DNA from: Oceanicaulis alexandrii DSM 11625
GTDB taxonomy: Bacteria > Pseudomonadota > Alphaproteobacteria > Caulobacterales > Maricaulaceae
Direction of reading: 5' to 3'
Length of the DNA stretch: 64,000 nucleotides
Assembly (NCBI RefSeq): GCF_000420265.1
Contig: NZ_ATUP01000001.1
Span: 2,170,001-2,234,000 of the forward strand
Shown here piece by piece: positions 37,283 to 45,808 of the stretch (the stretch's first letter is position 1; every line of letters begins with the position of its first letter). Under the pieces are notes generated by a model. The model was not told the origin of the DNA. It saw only the letters and a list, made by a program, of their open reading frames with translations, and ran no database searches. Both the position numbers and the translations under genes were made by a program.

Positions 37283-38785
37283 TTGGGCGATACCGACATC
37301 GTGTCACACGAGGCTGTCGAGAAGACCTTCAAACGCGCCGCCACCGCCGCCGAGGCGGTGGACCGGCTGTGCGTGATGTTTGAAGCGTCGGTCAAGGCGC
37401 TACGCGAAGAGCTGAAAATCTATCTCGAGGGCGGCCCGCCGCCGTCCGAGGCGGACCGGTTCTCGGGCGCCTTCGCCTATCCGGCCCTGCGCATCATCTA
37501 CCAGCCTGACGGCGCCGTGCCGCCTATCAGCCGCGCCTTCGGCAAGTTTTCCGAAGCGGGCGTCTATGAGCAGACGATCACCCATCCCGAACAGTTCCGC
37601 CGCTATCTGACCGAGCAGATTGAACTGTTGTCGGATATGTATCCGGTGAAGATCGAAACCGGCCTGTCGGTGCAGGAGATCCCCTTCTCTTATGTGCTCG
37701 ACGGCGCGGATGATCTGGACATGGACGCCGCCTCGCCCGCCGAGCTGGTGCGCCATTTCCCCTATGCCGACCTGGCGGGCATCGACGATGCGCTGCCCAA
37801 TGGCGAGCGGCCCTCGATTCCCGGGCGGTCGCGGCCTCTGAGCCTGTTTGACGCGGTGCGCACCGATTACTCGCTGCAGCGTATCCGGCACTATACCGGC
37901 ACGCCCTACGAGGATGTGCAGCCCTTCATCCTGTTTACGAACTACCATCGTTACGTGGATGCGTTCGTGGATTGGGCGGTCGAGCAGGTCAAGGACGAGA
38001 ACACCGAGTACGACTCCCTGTCTGCGGCGGGTTTCGTCCATGTGGACGCCAGCAGCGAAGATCCTGTGGGCGAGATCAGCGCGGCGCCCTGGCGGCGCTT
38101 CCAGATGCCGGCCTATCATTTGAAGACCAAGGATGGCCGCGGAATCACCCTGGTGAATATCGGGGTCGGACCGTCGAACGCCAAGAACATCACCGACCAT
38201 CTGGCCGTGCTGCGGCCTGAATGCTGGATGATGATCGGCCATTGCGGCGGTCTGCGTCATTCCCAGCGTCTGGGCGATTACGTGCTGGCGCACGCCTATC
38301 TGCGTTATGACAGCGTGCTGGACCGCGAATTGCCGGTGGAGATCCCGATCCCGCCGATCGCGGAAATTCAGGTCGCCCTGCAAGAAGCTGTGGAGACGGT
38401 CAGCGGCGATGATGCGGGCGAGCTCAAGCGCCGTTTGCGCACGGGCACCGTGGTGACCTATGCCGACCGGAACTGGGAGCTGCGCTATACGCAGGAAGCG
38501 CGGCGCATCAACCAGTCGCGCTCAATCGCCGTGGATATGGAAAGCGCCACCATCGCGGCCAACGGTTTCCGCTTGCGGGTGCCCTACGGCACGCTGTTGT
38601 GCGTGTCCGACAAGCCCTTGCATGGCGAGTTGAAACTGCCCGGCGCGGCCAATCGTTTCTACGCCAAATCGGTGTCTGAGCACCTGGCGGCGGGGATCGA
38701 AGCGGTGGAAATCCTCAAGCGTCAGGGCGCGGATGCGCTGCATTCGCGCAAGCTGCGCAGCTTTGACGAGCCGCCCTTCCGATAG
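37283..38785 (+). CDS. amn: AMP nucleosidase
   Basis: A 500-residue enzyme of the expected length. An N-terminal regulatory domain (about residues 1-230) is followed by a nucleoside-phosphorylase-like catalytic domain (about 285-480) with VNIGVGPSNAKNITDHLAVLRP, MIGHCGGLR and VDMESATIAANG, where the MES glutamate contacts the ribose. It hydrolyses AMP to adenine and ribose 5-phosphate; the E. coli enzyme is inhibited by phosphate. The start is TTG with GAGG 8 bases before it. The gene follows a 71-residue partner by 3 bases. Position near phosphatases suits nucleotide breakdown under phosphate stress. Confidence 0.93.
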   Translation: MGDTDIVSHEAVEKTFKRAATAAEAVDRLCVMFEASVKALREELKIYLEGGPPPSEADRFSGAFAYPALRIIYQPDGAVPPISRAFGKFSEAGVYEQTITHPEQFRRYLTEQIELLSDMYPVKIETGLSVQEIPFSYVLDGADDLDMDAASPAELVRHFPYADLAGIDDALPNGERPSIPGRSRPLSLFDAVRTDYSLQRIRHYTGTPYEDVQPFILFTNYHRYVDAFVDWAVEQVKDENTEYDSLSAAGFVHVDASSEDPVGEISAAPWRRFQMPAYHLKTKDGRGITLVNIGVGPSNAKNITDHLAVLRPECWMMIGHCGGLRHSQRLGDYVLAHAYLRYDSVLDRELPVEIPIPPIAEIQVALQEAVETVSGDDAGELKRRLRTGTVVTYADRNWELRYTQEARRINQSRSIAVDMESATIAANGFRLRVPYGTLLCVSDKPLHGELKLPGAANRFYAKSVSEHLAAGIEAVEILKRQGADALHSRKLRSFDEPPFR

Positions 38786-38794
38786 GCGGTGCGA

Positions 38795-40846
38795 TCAGGT
38801 TCCAGTCTGAGTGGCGGCCGGGTCAGCCGGTCGCCACATCACGTCCTGCACCGCGGGCGGCGCGCCGTTCTCTCCGGGCGCCGGGCGGCCGATCAGATAG
38901 CCTTGCGCCTGCTCACAGCCGACCATGTTGAGAAGTTCGAGCTGATCCGCCGTCTCGACGCCTTCAGCCAGCACAGGAACGCCGAGATTGCGCGCCAGCG
39001 TCACCACGGCGCTGATCACCGCGCGGGAGCGCCCGCCGTCTGACAGGCCGTCCGTGAATCCCTTGTCGAGCTTGATCTTGTCGAAGGGAAATTGCCGCAA
39101 GGTCTCCAGCGCCGAATACCCGGTGCCAAAATCATCGAGCGCCATGGAGACGCCCAGCGCCTTGATCCGCCGCAGGACGCTCAGTGACTGTCGCAAATCA
39201 TGGATCAGGGCGGTTTCCGTCAGCTCGATTTCGAGCTGACTGGCGCTCAGCCCGGTCGACACCATCGCCTGCAGCACCTTGCCCACCAGATGCGGGTCGT
39301 TGAGCTGGATGGCGGACAGGTTGATCGCCACCTTGGGCGAACCCGGCCAGCGCGCCACTTCCTCGCACGTGGTCTCCAGCACCCAGTCGCCCAGGCGTCC
39401 GATCAGGCCGTTCGCTTCGGCCAGCGGAATGAATTCGGCGGGCGACACCATGCCCCGGACCGGGTGGGGCCAGCGCACCAGCGCTTCATAGCCGCAGACC
39501 TCGCCCGTCTTCAGATTGATCTGCGGCTGGTAATGCATTTTCAGCTGGTCGAGCTCGAGCGCCCGGCGCAAATCCTGCGCCAGCTCGCGCCGTTGTCGGA
39601 CGGCCTCGCCCAGGGCGTGTTCATAATGCTGGATGCGGTGCAGCGGGTCGGTCTTGGCCTTGTACATGGCCAGATCCGCATTGCGCATCAGGGTTTCGCG
39701 ATCTTCCCCGTCGTCAGGATAGAGCGCCACGCCCAGGCTGGCGCTGGTGATGATCTCGAAATCAGCGTGGCGCACCGGCGTCTGGAATAGCGAATCGATC
39801 AGGTTCAGCTCGTCAATGAGCGCCGCTTCATCCTCCACAGGGATCACAATGCCGAATTCGTCGCCGCCCAGACGCGCCGCGAACCCGCCCGGCCGTTCAT
39901 GCCCGCGCAATCGGTCGGCGATGTCGCATAACACGGTGTCGCCCGCCTGATGGCCCCAGACATCGTTGATTTCCTTGAACCGGTTGAGGTCGATCATCAG
40001 GACGGCGAGGCGCTTGTCTTTACGCGTTTCAATCGCGTGATCGACCATGGCGGAAAAACAGGCCCGGTTGGGAAGATCGGTGACGATGTCATGCAGCGCC
40101 AGATGCCGCATGCGCCGGTCCGCGCGTTCGCGCAGCCCCGCTTCGACCGCATAGCCGATGCCCCCGGCGCCCACCACCACAAGCGTGGTGACGGCGGTGG
40201 TGAAGGCGAGGATCTGGAAGGTGACCGGGTTCAGGCCTTCTGACACGCCCAGGGGGATCACCATCATCGCCCCCATGCCTGTGAAGTGCAGGCTGACCAC
40301 GCCCAAGGCCAACATCAGCCCCGGAATGAGCTTTTTCAGGCCTTTGTCGAAACGGCCTGACACTTCAAACGCCAGCGAGGCGAAGAAGACGCCCAGCACG
40401 ACCGAGGCGATCACATACCGCAAATCCCAGGTCACAATGGCATCCAGGTGATAGGCCGCCATGCCCACATAATGCATGCCGGTGACGGACAGCCCGACCA
40501 CGGCGCCGGCCAGAGCGCGCGCGAACGACCATGACAGGGTGGCCAGATAACTGCCGACAATCGTGCCGCACATAATGATCAGGGCGGACAGCGCCGTCTG
40601 GTCCACATCCAGAGTGACAGTCGCAGAGGGACGATATCCCAGCATGGCGATGAAATGGGTGGACCAGATCCCGGCGCTCAGACAGATGGCCGTGATCACC
40701 AGCCACGCCACTTGCACGCCGCCATCGCTCTGTTCGCTTCGCCGCTGCAGACGCATGCTGAGCAAACAGCTCAGCAGACACACCAGCCCCGCCAGCAGGA
40801 CGCTTGGGAAATGGTGTTCAAGGGCGAGGCAGGTGAGGACGCGCAA
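38795..40846 (-). CDS. Membrane MHYT-GGDEF-EAL c-di-GMP turnover protein
   Basis: A 683-residue protein. The N-terminal MHYT domain (about residues 10-230) has seven predicted membrane helices with the family motif three times in varied form (THFIAM, MHYVGM, LHFTGM), thought to bind metal and sense a gas. A GGDEF domain (about 245-410) has the active-site RLGGDEF intact, and an EAL domain (about 425-670) carries YEALVRW, DDFGTGYSAL and the KLDK helix. Both synthase and phosphodiesterase motifs look competent. Of the possible starts, TTG at 40846 is chosen because AAGGAG lies 6 bases before it; an in-frame GTG 36 bases upstream has no such site. Confidence 0.93.
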   Translation of the reverse strand: MRVLTCLALEHHFPSVLLAGLVCLLSCLLSMRLQRRSEQSDGGVQVAWLVITAICLSAGIWSTHFIAMLGYRPSATVTLDVDQTALSALIIMCGTIVGSYLATLSWSFARALAGAVVGLSVTGMHYVGMAAYHLDAIVTWDLRYVIASVVLGVFFASLAFEVSGRFDKGLKKLIPGLMLALGVVSLHFTGMGAMMVIPLGVSEGLNPVTFQILAFTTAVTTLVVVGAGGIGYAVEAGLRERADRRMRHLALHDIVTDLPNRACFSAMVDHAIETRKDKRLAVLMIDLNRFKEINDVWGHQAGDTVLCDIADRLRGHERPGGFAARLGGDEFGIVIPVEDEAALIDELNLIDSLFQTPVRHADFEIITSASLGVALYPDDGEDRETLMRNADLAMYKAKTDPLHRIQHYEHALGEAVRQRRELAQDLRRALELDQLKMHYQPQINLKTGEVCGYEALVRWPHPVRGMVSPAEFIPLAEANGLIGRLGDWVLETTCEEVARWPGSPKVAINLSAIQLNDPHLVGKVLQAMVSTGLSASQLEIELTETALIHDLRQSLSVLRRIKALGVSMALDDFGTGYSALETLRQFPFDKIKLDKGFTDGLSDGGRSRAVISAVVTLARNLGVPVLAEGVETADQLELLNMVGCEQAQGYLIGRPAPGENGAPPAVQDVMWRPADPAATQTGT

Positions 40847-40960
40847 AGGATTCTCCTTAAGGTGTAAACTTGCTAGCAGCACACCCTTAACTCGCGCTTA
40901 TGGTTGGGAACTTTTTGGCGCCCTCTTGCTCATAAACGTATTCAGATTTACCTCATCTGC

Positions 40961-41734
40961 ATGACAGATCGCGTTTTGCCTCTCGCCGGCGTTTATAACT
41001 TTCGCCATTTCGGCGCCTACCCGCTCAACGGCGGGGGACAGGTGCGTGACCGCCTTTATCGTTCGGGCCAGTTTTCCCGCGCGACCAAGGAGGATGTGCA
41101 GGCCCTGGACGGGCTCAATATCAAGGTCGTGGCCGATTTGCGTCGCCCCAGGGAACGTGAGCTGGAGCCGTCCCATTGGGGCGAGAGCGACGCTGTGACC
41201 GTGCTTAGCTCTGACCATGCCGGACATGCCGAGCCGCCGCATCTGGCGTTCTTGCGAGAGAGCGATCTGACCCTCGATAACATCCGCGGCTTCATGCAGA
41301 AGACCTATGAGCGTTTGCCTTTTGACCCGGGCAACAAGGCGGTGTTCAAGGCCGGGTTTGAAGCGCTGGCGGACTCTGACCCTGAAGACGGGTTCGTCGT
41401 GCACTGCGCAGCGGGCAAGGACCGAACAGGCATTTTCTGCGCCTTCTTGCTGCTGGAGTTGGGCGTCGATGCGGACGCCGTGCGCGAAGATTATCTGATG
41501 ACCAATACAGCCGTGGATTATGACGAGCTGGCGCCGCGCTTCGCCAAACGCATCCGCGAAGGCATGGGGCGTGATGTCGGCGATCGTGAGATCCGCGCCT
41601 TTCTGGGGGTGGAGGAGTCCTATCTCGACACCGCGATGGACGCCGTGGGCGATGTGCCCGGCTATCTGCGCGGCGAGCTGGGCCTAAGTGACGCCGTCAT
41701 CGCGCAATTGCACGAGCGGCTGAAAACCTCGTGA
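40961..41734 (+). CDS. Tyrosine/dual-specificity-type protein phosphatase
   Basis: A 257-residue cytoplasmic phosphatase. The N-terminal segment NFRHFGAYP and YRSGQFSRAT, a central DLRRPRERE, and the P-loop HCAAGKDRTG (Cys-x5-Arg with the extra lysine) are those of the MptpB-like tyrosine/lipid phosphatase family. It may act on phosphotyrosine or phosphoinositides. The ATG at 40961 is chosen because the family sequence begins right there; the frame is open for 19 codons further upstream. Its stop overlaps the pabB start by 4 bases, so expression is linked to folate genes for no evident metabolic reason. Confidence 0.88.
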   Translation: MTDRVLPLAGVYNFRHFGAYPLNGGGQVRDRLYRSGQFSRATKEDVQALDGLNIKVVADLRRPRERELEPSHWGESDAVTVLSSDHAGHAEPPHLAFLRESDLTLDNIRGFMQKTYERLPFDPGNKAVFKAGFEALADSDPEDGFVVHCAAGKDRTGIFCAFLLLELGVDADAVREDYLMTNTAVDYDELAPRFAKRIREGMGRDVGDREIRAFLGVEESYLDTAMDAVGDVPGYLRGELGLSDAVIAQLHERLKTS

Positions 41735-43059
41735 TTGCGGCGCCGGACCGGGCGCAGCCACTGGACTGGATCGAGCCGGTCCAGGCGCTCAAGGCTTTCG
41801 AGGCTGAGCCCTATACCCTCTTGCTTCAAGGCGGCGGCGCCCAGCCCTGGGGGCGCAAAAGCTATCTGTGCGCCTATCCTGACTTCATCGTTCAAGACGA
41901 CGACCCGTCCAGAGGGTTTGACCGCCTCAGAGCGGGCTATCGTTCTGTGAGCCTGTCGCAGGCAGACGGGTTTTCCGGCGGCTATGCGGGTCTGTTCGCT
42001 TATGATCTGGGCCAGGCGTTCGAAGACCTGCCGGTCTGCCCCCCGGCGCCCGGCGGGTGTCCCGTCGTGGCCATGGGCTGGTATGAGGCGGTGCTGGAGT
42101 TTGATCACGGGACGCGAACTGTCCGGGCGTTAGGGGCGCCGAAGGCGGCGGCCCGGCTGATTGATGCGCTCAAGACGGCTGCATCTGAATTTGAACCGTC
42201 CGTCAGCGAAGGGTGCTTGTCTCAGGACTGGCCCGATGCGCGCTATCTGGAGGCCGTCGAGACGGCGCGGGATTATATCCGCGCGGGCGACGTGTTTCAG
42301 GTCAACCTCTCCCACGCTTTCACCGGTCATATGACGGGACCGCAAGCGCCGCTGGCGCTCTTTGAGCGTCTGATCGCCGACAGCCCGTCCGCCTTCTCGG
42401 CCTGGTTCCGTCTCAGTGAGGACCAGGTCATCGTCACCAATTCTCCCGAGCGTTTCGTGCAGGCGTCAGCAAGCGGTGAGGTGGAGACCCGGCCCATCAA
42501 AGGCACAAGGCCACGCCGGGCGGACCCCGATCAGGACCGGGTTGAAGCGGACGCGCTGGCCGCTTCGCTCAAGGATCGCGCGGAAAACCTGATGATCGTG
42601 GATCTGATGCGCAATGATCTGGCGCGGGTCTGTGAGCCCGGCAGCGTCAAGACGCCCGAACTGTTCAGCGTGGAAAGCTATGCCAATGTCCATCATCTGG
42701 TCTCCACCGTTCGGGGGCGATTGCGGTCCGACCTCAATGTCTTTGACCTGATCGCGGCGACGTTTCCGCCCGGCTCCATCACCGGGGCGCCCAAAGTGCG
42801 CGCCATGGAGATTATCGCTGAACTCGAAGAACAAAGCCGCGGGGCCTATTGCGGCGCGCTGGGCTGGCTGGGCGCGGATGGCGCGTGTGATCTCAACGTG
42901 ATGATCCGCACCGCCAGCCTTCGGAAGGCCGAGACGGGATGGGATGTTCAGGTGCGCTCCGGCGGCGCGATCACGATTGATTCAGTCCCTGAAGACGAGC
43001 TGGCGGAAACCCGGGACAAGGCGGCGGCCTTGAAGGCGGCGATTGAGGGGCGTCGATGA
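41731..43059 (+). CDS. pabB: Aminodeoxychorismate synthase component I (PabB)
   Basis: A 442-residue chorismate-utilising enzyme that makes 4-amino-4-deoxychorismate, the first step from chorismate to p-aminobenzoate for folate. Visible motifs: PIKGTRPRRADP (the lysine of PIKGT distinguishes PabB from TrpE, which has an alanine), RAENLMIVDLMRNDL, VSTVRGRL and TFPPGSITGAPKVRAMEII. The start is GTG, overlapping the upstream phosphatase by 4 bases. It overlaps pabC by 4 bases in turn. The glutaminase partner PabA is not in the window. Confidence 0.94.
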   Translation: MIAAPDRAQPLDWIEPVQALKAFEAEPYTLLLQGGGAQPWGRKSYLCAYPDFIVQDDDPSRGFDRLRAGYRSVSLSQADGFSGGYAGLFAYDLGQAFEDLPVCPPAPGGCPVVAMGWYEAVLEFDHGTRTVRALGAPKAAARLIDALKTAASEFEPSVSEGCLSQDWPDARYLEAVETARDYIRAGDVFQVNLSHAFTGHMTGPQAPLALFERLIADSPSAFSAWFRLSEDQVIVTNSPERFVQASASGEVETRPIKGTRPRRADPDQDRVEADALAASLKDRAENLMIVDLMRNDLARVCEPGSVKTPELFSVESYANVHHLVSTVRGRLRSDLNVFDLIAATFPPGSITGAPKVRAMEIIAELEEQSRGAYCGALGWLGADGACDLNVMIRTASLRKAETGWDVQVRSGGAITIDSVPEDELAETRDKAAALKAAIEGRR

Positions 43060-43880
43060 CAAAGCTCTGGCTGAACGGTGAGATGCTGGATACGGACGCC
43101 GCCCGTATTGGTCCGTCCGACCGCGGTTTTCTTCTGGGCGACGGCGCGTTTGAAACCCTGCGGTATGAGACGGGCGAGTTGCGGCGCTGGCCGCGCCACA
43201 GCGCCCGCCTTCAAGGCACCCTGCAGCACATCGAGATCCCCTGTCCGGACTGGAATCGCTTGCATGATGCGGCGACAAAACTGTGTCAGGCGAACGCGCT
43301 TGAGCGCGCCATGGTGCGGCTGACGGTGTCTCGCGGCCCGTCCGGAGCTGGCCTGGCGCCGCCTGTGGGAACTGAGCCGACGGTGCTGATCACGGCAGCC
43401 GCACTGCCGACCGCGCCCGCTGCACTGAGCGCGCGGATCGTTGAAAGCGCGCGGCGCGATGCGCGAAACATGTCCAGCCGCTACAAGCTGACCACTTACG
43501 CTGACATGCTGGCGGCGCGGCGCGACGCGGTGCGCCAGGGCGCGGACATGGCGCTGGTCCTGTCAGCCCAGGATCATGTGTCCAGCGCAGACAGCGCCAA
43601 TCTGTTCTGGGTGAAAGAGGGGCGGCTATTTACCCCGGATCTCTCCTGCGGATGCTTGCCGGGGACCAGCCGCGCGGCGCTGATTGCGGCGTTGAAGGCT
43701 GAGGGAGAGGTTGTGATCGAGGGCCGGTTCTCGCCGGACGTCCTGATGCAGGCTGACGCAGTGTTCGTCACCAATGCCGTGCGAGGCGTCGTGCCGCTCT
43801 CGCGCGTGGATGATCGCGGCTTTTCAACTGAAGACAGTCAGCTTTCCCGGATGAAGGCGCTCTGTGACGTCGCGCTCTAG
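43056..43880 (+). CDS. pabC: Aminodeoxychorismate lyase / class IV aminotransferase (PabC)
   Basis: A 274-residue fold-type IV PLP enzyme. The PLP lysine is K144 in SSRYKLTTYADM; other family marks are DRGFLLGDGAFETLR near the N-terminus and SADSANLFWVKEGRLFTP. Alone, a branched-chain or D-amino acid aminotransferase would be possible, but the 4-base overlap with pabB makes the lyase that forms p-aminobenzoate by far the likelier role. The last codon overlaps the end of the converging TadE-like gene by 4 bases. Confidence 0.91.
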   Translation: MTKLWLNGEMLDTDAARIGPSDRGFLLGDGAFETLRYETGELRRWPRHSARLQGTLQHIEIPCPDWNRLHDAATKLCQANALERAMVRLTVSRGPSGAGLAPPVGTEPTVLITAAALPTAPAALSARIVESARRDARNMSSRYKLTTYADMLAARRDAVRQGADMALVLSAQDHVSSADSANLFWVKEGRLFTPDLSCGCLPGTSRAALIAALKAEGEVVIEGRFSPDVLMQADAVFVTNAVRGVVPLSRVDDRGFSTEDSQLSRMKALCDVAL

Positions 43881-44413
43881 CCGCGGCGAACCCAGGGGCC
43901 GCGCCGGGGGCGCAAATAGGCGGTGTCAGACAAGGTGATCGGGGTGCGCGTCAGTTCGCCCAGATTGGTGGAAAAGACGTAATCGGCCTCCACCATGATG
44001 ATCGAGTTCATCGGCGCCAAAAGCCCATCGGGCAGTTCGGGCAGACTGTCTGTGTCCAGCGGGGTCATCCCCTCGCCATCACTCCAGTCGACGAAAATCT
44101 CTTCGTCGGCATCCATGCGGATCGAGGTGATGCGCAGGCTCAGCGGCGCGGTGTCGAACGGGTTCAGGATGGCGTCCGCGGCGGCGTAGATGTCGATCAG
44201 GTCGGCATCGGTGATAAAATCGTCCTGGGTCACAAGGTCGGCCACGGAATTGGCGACCTGAGAGACCTTGCGATCCGCCGTCAGCCCCAGCGTCAGCTGC
44301 ACCGAGCCCAGATAGAGCGCGATCATGAAGGGCGCGAGCAGGGCGAACTCCACGGCCGAGACGCCGCGCGTGTCGCGCCGAAAGCTCAGCAACAATTGGA
44401 TGAATTGGCGCAT
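43877..44413 (-). CDS. TadE-like pseudopilin (first of two)
   Basis: A 178-residue protein with the TadE N-terminus: a basic leader (SFRRDTRG), then VSAVEFALLAPFMIALYLGSVQLTLGL, in which the E after the short leader matches the +5 glutamate of processed pseudopilins. A membrane helix follows (about residues 24-45), and the rest is extracytoplasmic. TadE/TadF proteins are minor pilins needed for Flp pilus assembly and are processed by the CpaA/TadV-type peptidase. ATG at 44413 lies 4 bases after the upstream gene and follows GAG; an ATG at 44434 would overlap that gene. Confidence 0.87.
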   Translation of the reverse strand: MRQFIQLLLSFRRDTRGVSAVEFALLAPFMIALYLGSVQLTLGLTADRKVSQVANSVADLVTQDDFITDADLIDIYAAADAILNPFDTAPLSLRITSIRMDADEEIFVDWSDGEGMTPLDTDSLPELPDGLLAPMNSIIMVEADYVFSTNLGELTRTPITLSDTAYLRPRRGPWVRRG

Positions 44414-44417
44414 GGGG

Positions 44418-44954
44418 CTACTCAAACGGTTCATTGCGGAACACGGCGGTCGCCGTGATCAGGCGCTTGTTGCCGCTCATATTGGACATGCCCGAGATCA
44501 CGCCCGGCGCCAGCAATTGCCAGTCATAAAACACGCGCACCACCACCACATCGCCGCCGCCCCCCGGGTCGAAGGTGAAGTCGGAACCGTCGATGTCGCC
44601 GTCACCGTTCAGGGGCGTATTGGTGGAGCTTGATGAGAAGGAGTCAAAGGTGCGCACATCCACCTGAATGCGGCTGCAATCGGCGACGGCGCTGATGCGT
44701 TCACAGATCGCCCCGCGAAAATCCTCAACGGTCTGATTGGATTGTTGCAGCTGGCCGGTGCGGATGGTGCGCGCGGCTTCATGGACGCCATTTTCGATGA
44801 TGGTGGAGCCCAGAAAGAACAGCGCCACTTCCAGCGTGGCGAAGATCAACAGGAAGAACGGCGCTGCGATCAGCGCGAACTCGACAGCCGCCGCGCCGCG
44901 GCGCGCACGGATGAACCGTTGCAAGCTGTGTTTGATCGTCGCCCTCAGCGGCAT
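44418..44954 (-). CDS. TadE-like pseudopilin (second of two)
   Basis: A 178-residue paralogue of the downstream gene. It has a basic leader (IRARRGA), then AAVEFALIAAPFFLLIFATLEVALFFLGS with the pseudopilin glutamate, and a C-terminal extracytoplasmic domain with a glycine/aspartate-rich loop (about residues 118-132) and a cysteine pair. It is the TadE family's typical length. GGGA-rich sequence precedes the ATG. It forms a two-gene unit with the next TadE-like gene, divergent from the pilin and main cpa genes. Confidence 0.88.
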   Translation of the reverse strand: MPLRATIKHSLQRFIRARRGAAAVEFALIAAPFFLLIFATLEVALFFLGSTIIENGVHEAARTIRTGQLQQSNQTVEDFRGAICERISAVADCSRIQVDVRTFDSFSSSSTNTPLNGDGDIDGSDFTFDPGGGGDVVVVRVFYDWQLLAPGVISGMSNMSGNKRLITATAVFRNEPFE

Positions 44955-45021
44955 GATCCGTCCCTCTCAATGAAGGGAGGAGTATGCGGCAAAGCGCTTA
45001 ATGCCCGATGAAACGGAAGGG

Positions 45022-45468
45022 TTAATTCGAGGCGGGTCCTGCGCCGTCACGGATCGCGTTGCGCTGGATGTTCATGTCGTTGAACCAGACCTGATCATCA
45101 CCGATCTGGGGCAGGGCCTGGCAGGTCGGCGCGCAGACATAGGTTTCAGGCCGTCCTGAATTGCGAAAGATCTGAACGGCGTTGCTGTCAGGCTGCGCGA
45201 CCACCAGGTCGGAGGTGTAAAGGACGCGGCCTGCGTCATCGAGCACGATGAGATTGGTGCGGCCGAACACCTTGCCGGTCACGAACAGGGTGCGCGAGTC
45301 ATAGAGCGTGGCGTCGGCGATGCCCGGATTGCCCACGATCACACCCGCCGCGTCGCCGGGCAGCCGGATCAGGCCGGCCTGATCAGCGGACACCACAAAT
45401 TCGCGCGCCTGAGCGGACCCCAGACCCAGAACCAGACACACAGCGATGGCGGCAGCACGAAAACCCAT
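45022..45468 (-). CDS. Stand-alone CpaC/RcpA N-terminal-domain protein
   Basis: A 148-residue protein with a Sec signal (about residues 1-21, cut after AQA). The body (about 22-95) is like the first domain of CpaC: a run of the pattern LPGDAAGVIVGNPGIADATLYDSR, then TGKVFGRTNLIVLD, which lines up with LPDDAADVVIAND and GQAVGRTNIFFFD in the CpaC encoded at 47576. The secretin part is absent. It ends with a cysteine pair (VCAPTC). It may be an accessory of the pilus secretin or a periplasmic partner of TadE proteins. AGAGAGG precedes the ATG. Confidence 0.82.
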   Translation of the reverse strand: MGFRAAAIAVCLVLGLGSAQAREFVVSADQAGLIRLPGDAAGVIVGNPGIADATLYDSRTLFVTGKVFGRTNLIVLDDAGRVLYTSDLVVAQPDSNAVQIFRNSGRPETYVCAPTCQALPQIGDDQVWFNDMNIQRNAIRDGAGPASN

Positions 45469-45808
45469 GACAGGCCTCTCTATATATAGCTGACGTCAGT
45501 ATGGGCTTGGGCCGTGAAGGAAACCTAAACGCCGCTTGTGCGTCGCCGTCTTGCGTTCGGGCTGCGGGGAGGGGTAGAGGAAAGGCCTGTTAGGCGATTG
45601 TTTATTTGTATTGAATTTTTAAGTCCGCATTGAATGCTGTTTACTTTTCATTAGTCATGGCGTGAGCTTTTGATATTTACCCAAAATAAAGCATGGATTT
45701 TTACTCGCTTTAAATCGTCTTCGGGTTTTACTCCACATGCATTCAGGACGGGGCGGGAACAAGGCTGCGCTCCTGGGGCCACAGAAAAATATCTATGGAG
45801 TGGATGGG
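45469..45808. promoter_or_regulatory. Divergent intergenic region before the flp pilin gene
   Basis: This 340-base gap is the longest in the window. It holds a perfect 10-base palindrome, CTGACGTCAG (45490-45499), next to TATATATA on the side of the minus-strand gene, and a strongly AT-rich tract (about 45597-45735) towards the pilin. This is likely the promoter region for both arms of the Tad locus. I see no TTAA-N7-TTAA CtrA pair and no clear sigma-54 site. No RNA gene is evident. Confidence 0.5.

Noticed and set aside
44950-45030. CtrA-like TTAA half sites near 45000 and 45023
   Set aside because: Spacing is far from TTAA-N7-TTAA, and one lies at the stop codon of the stand-alone N-domain gene.
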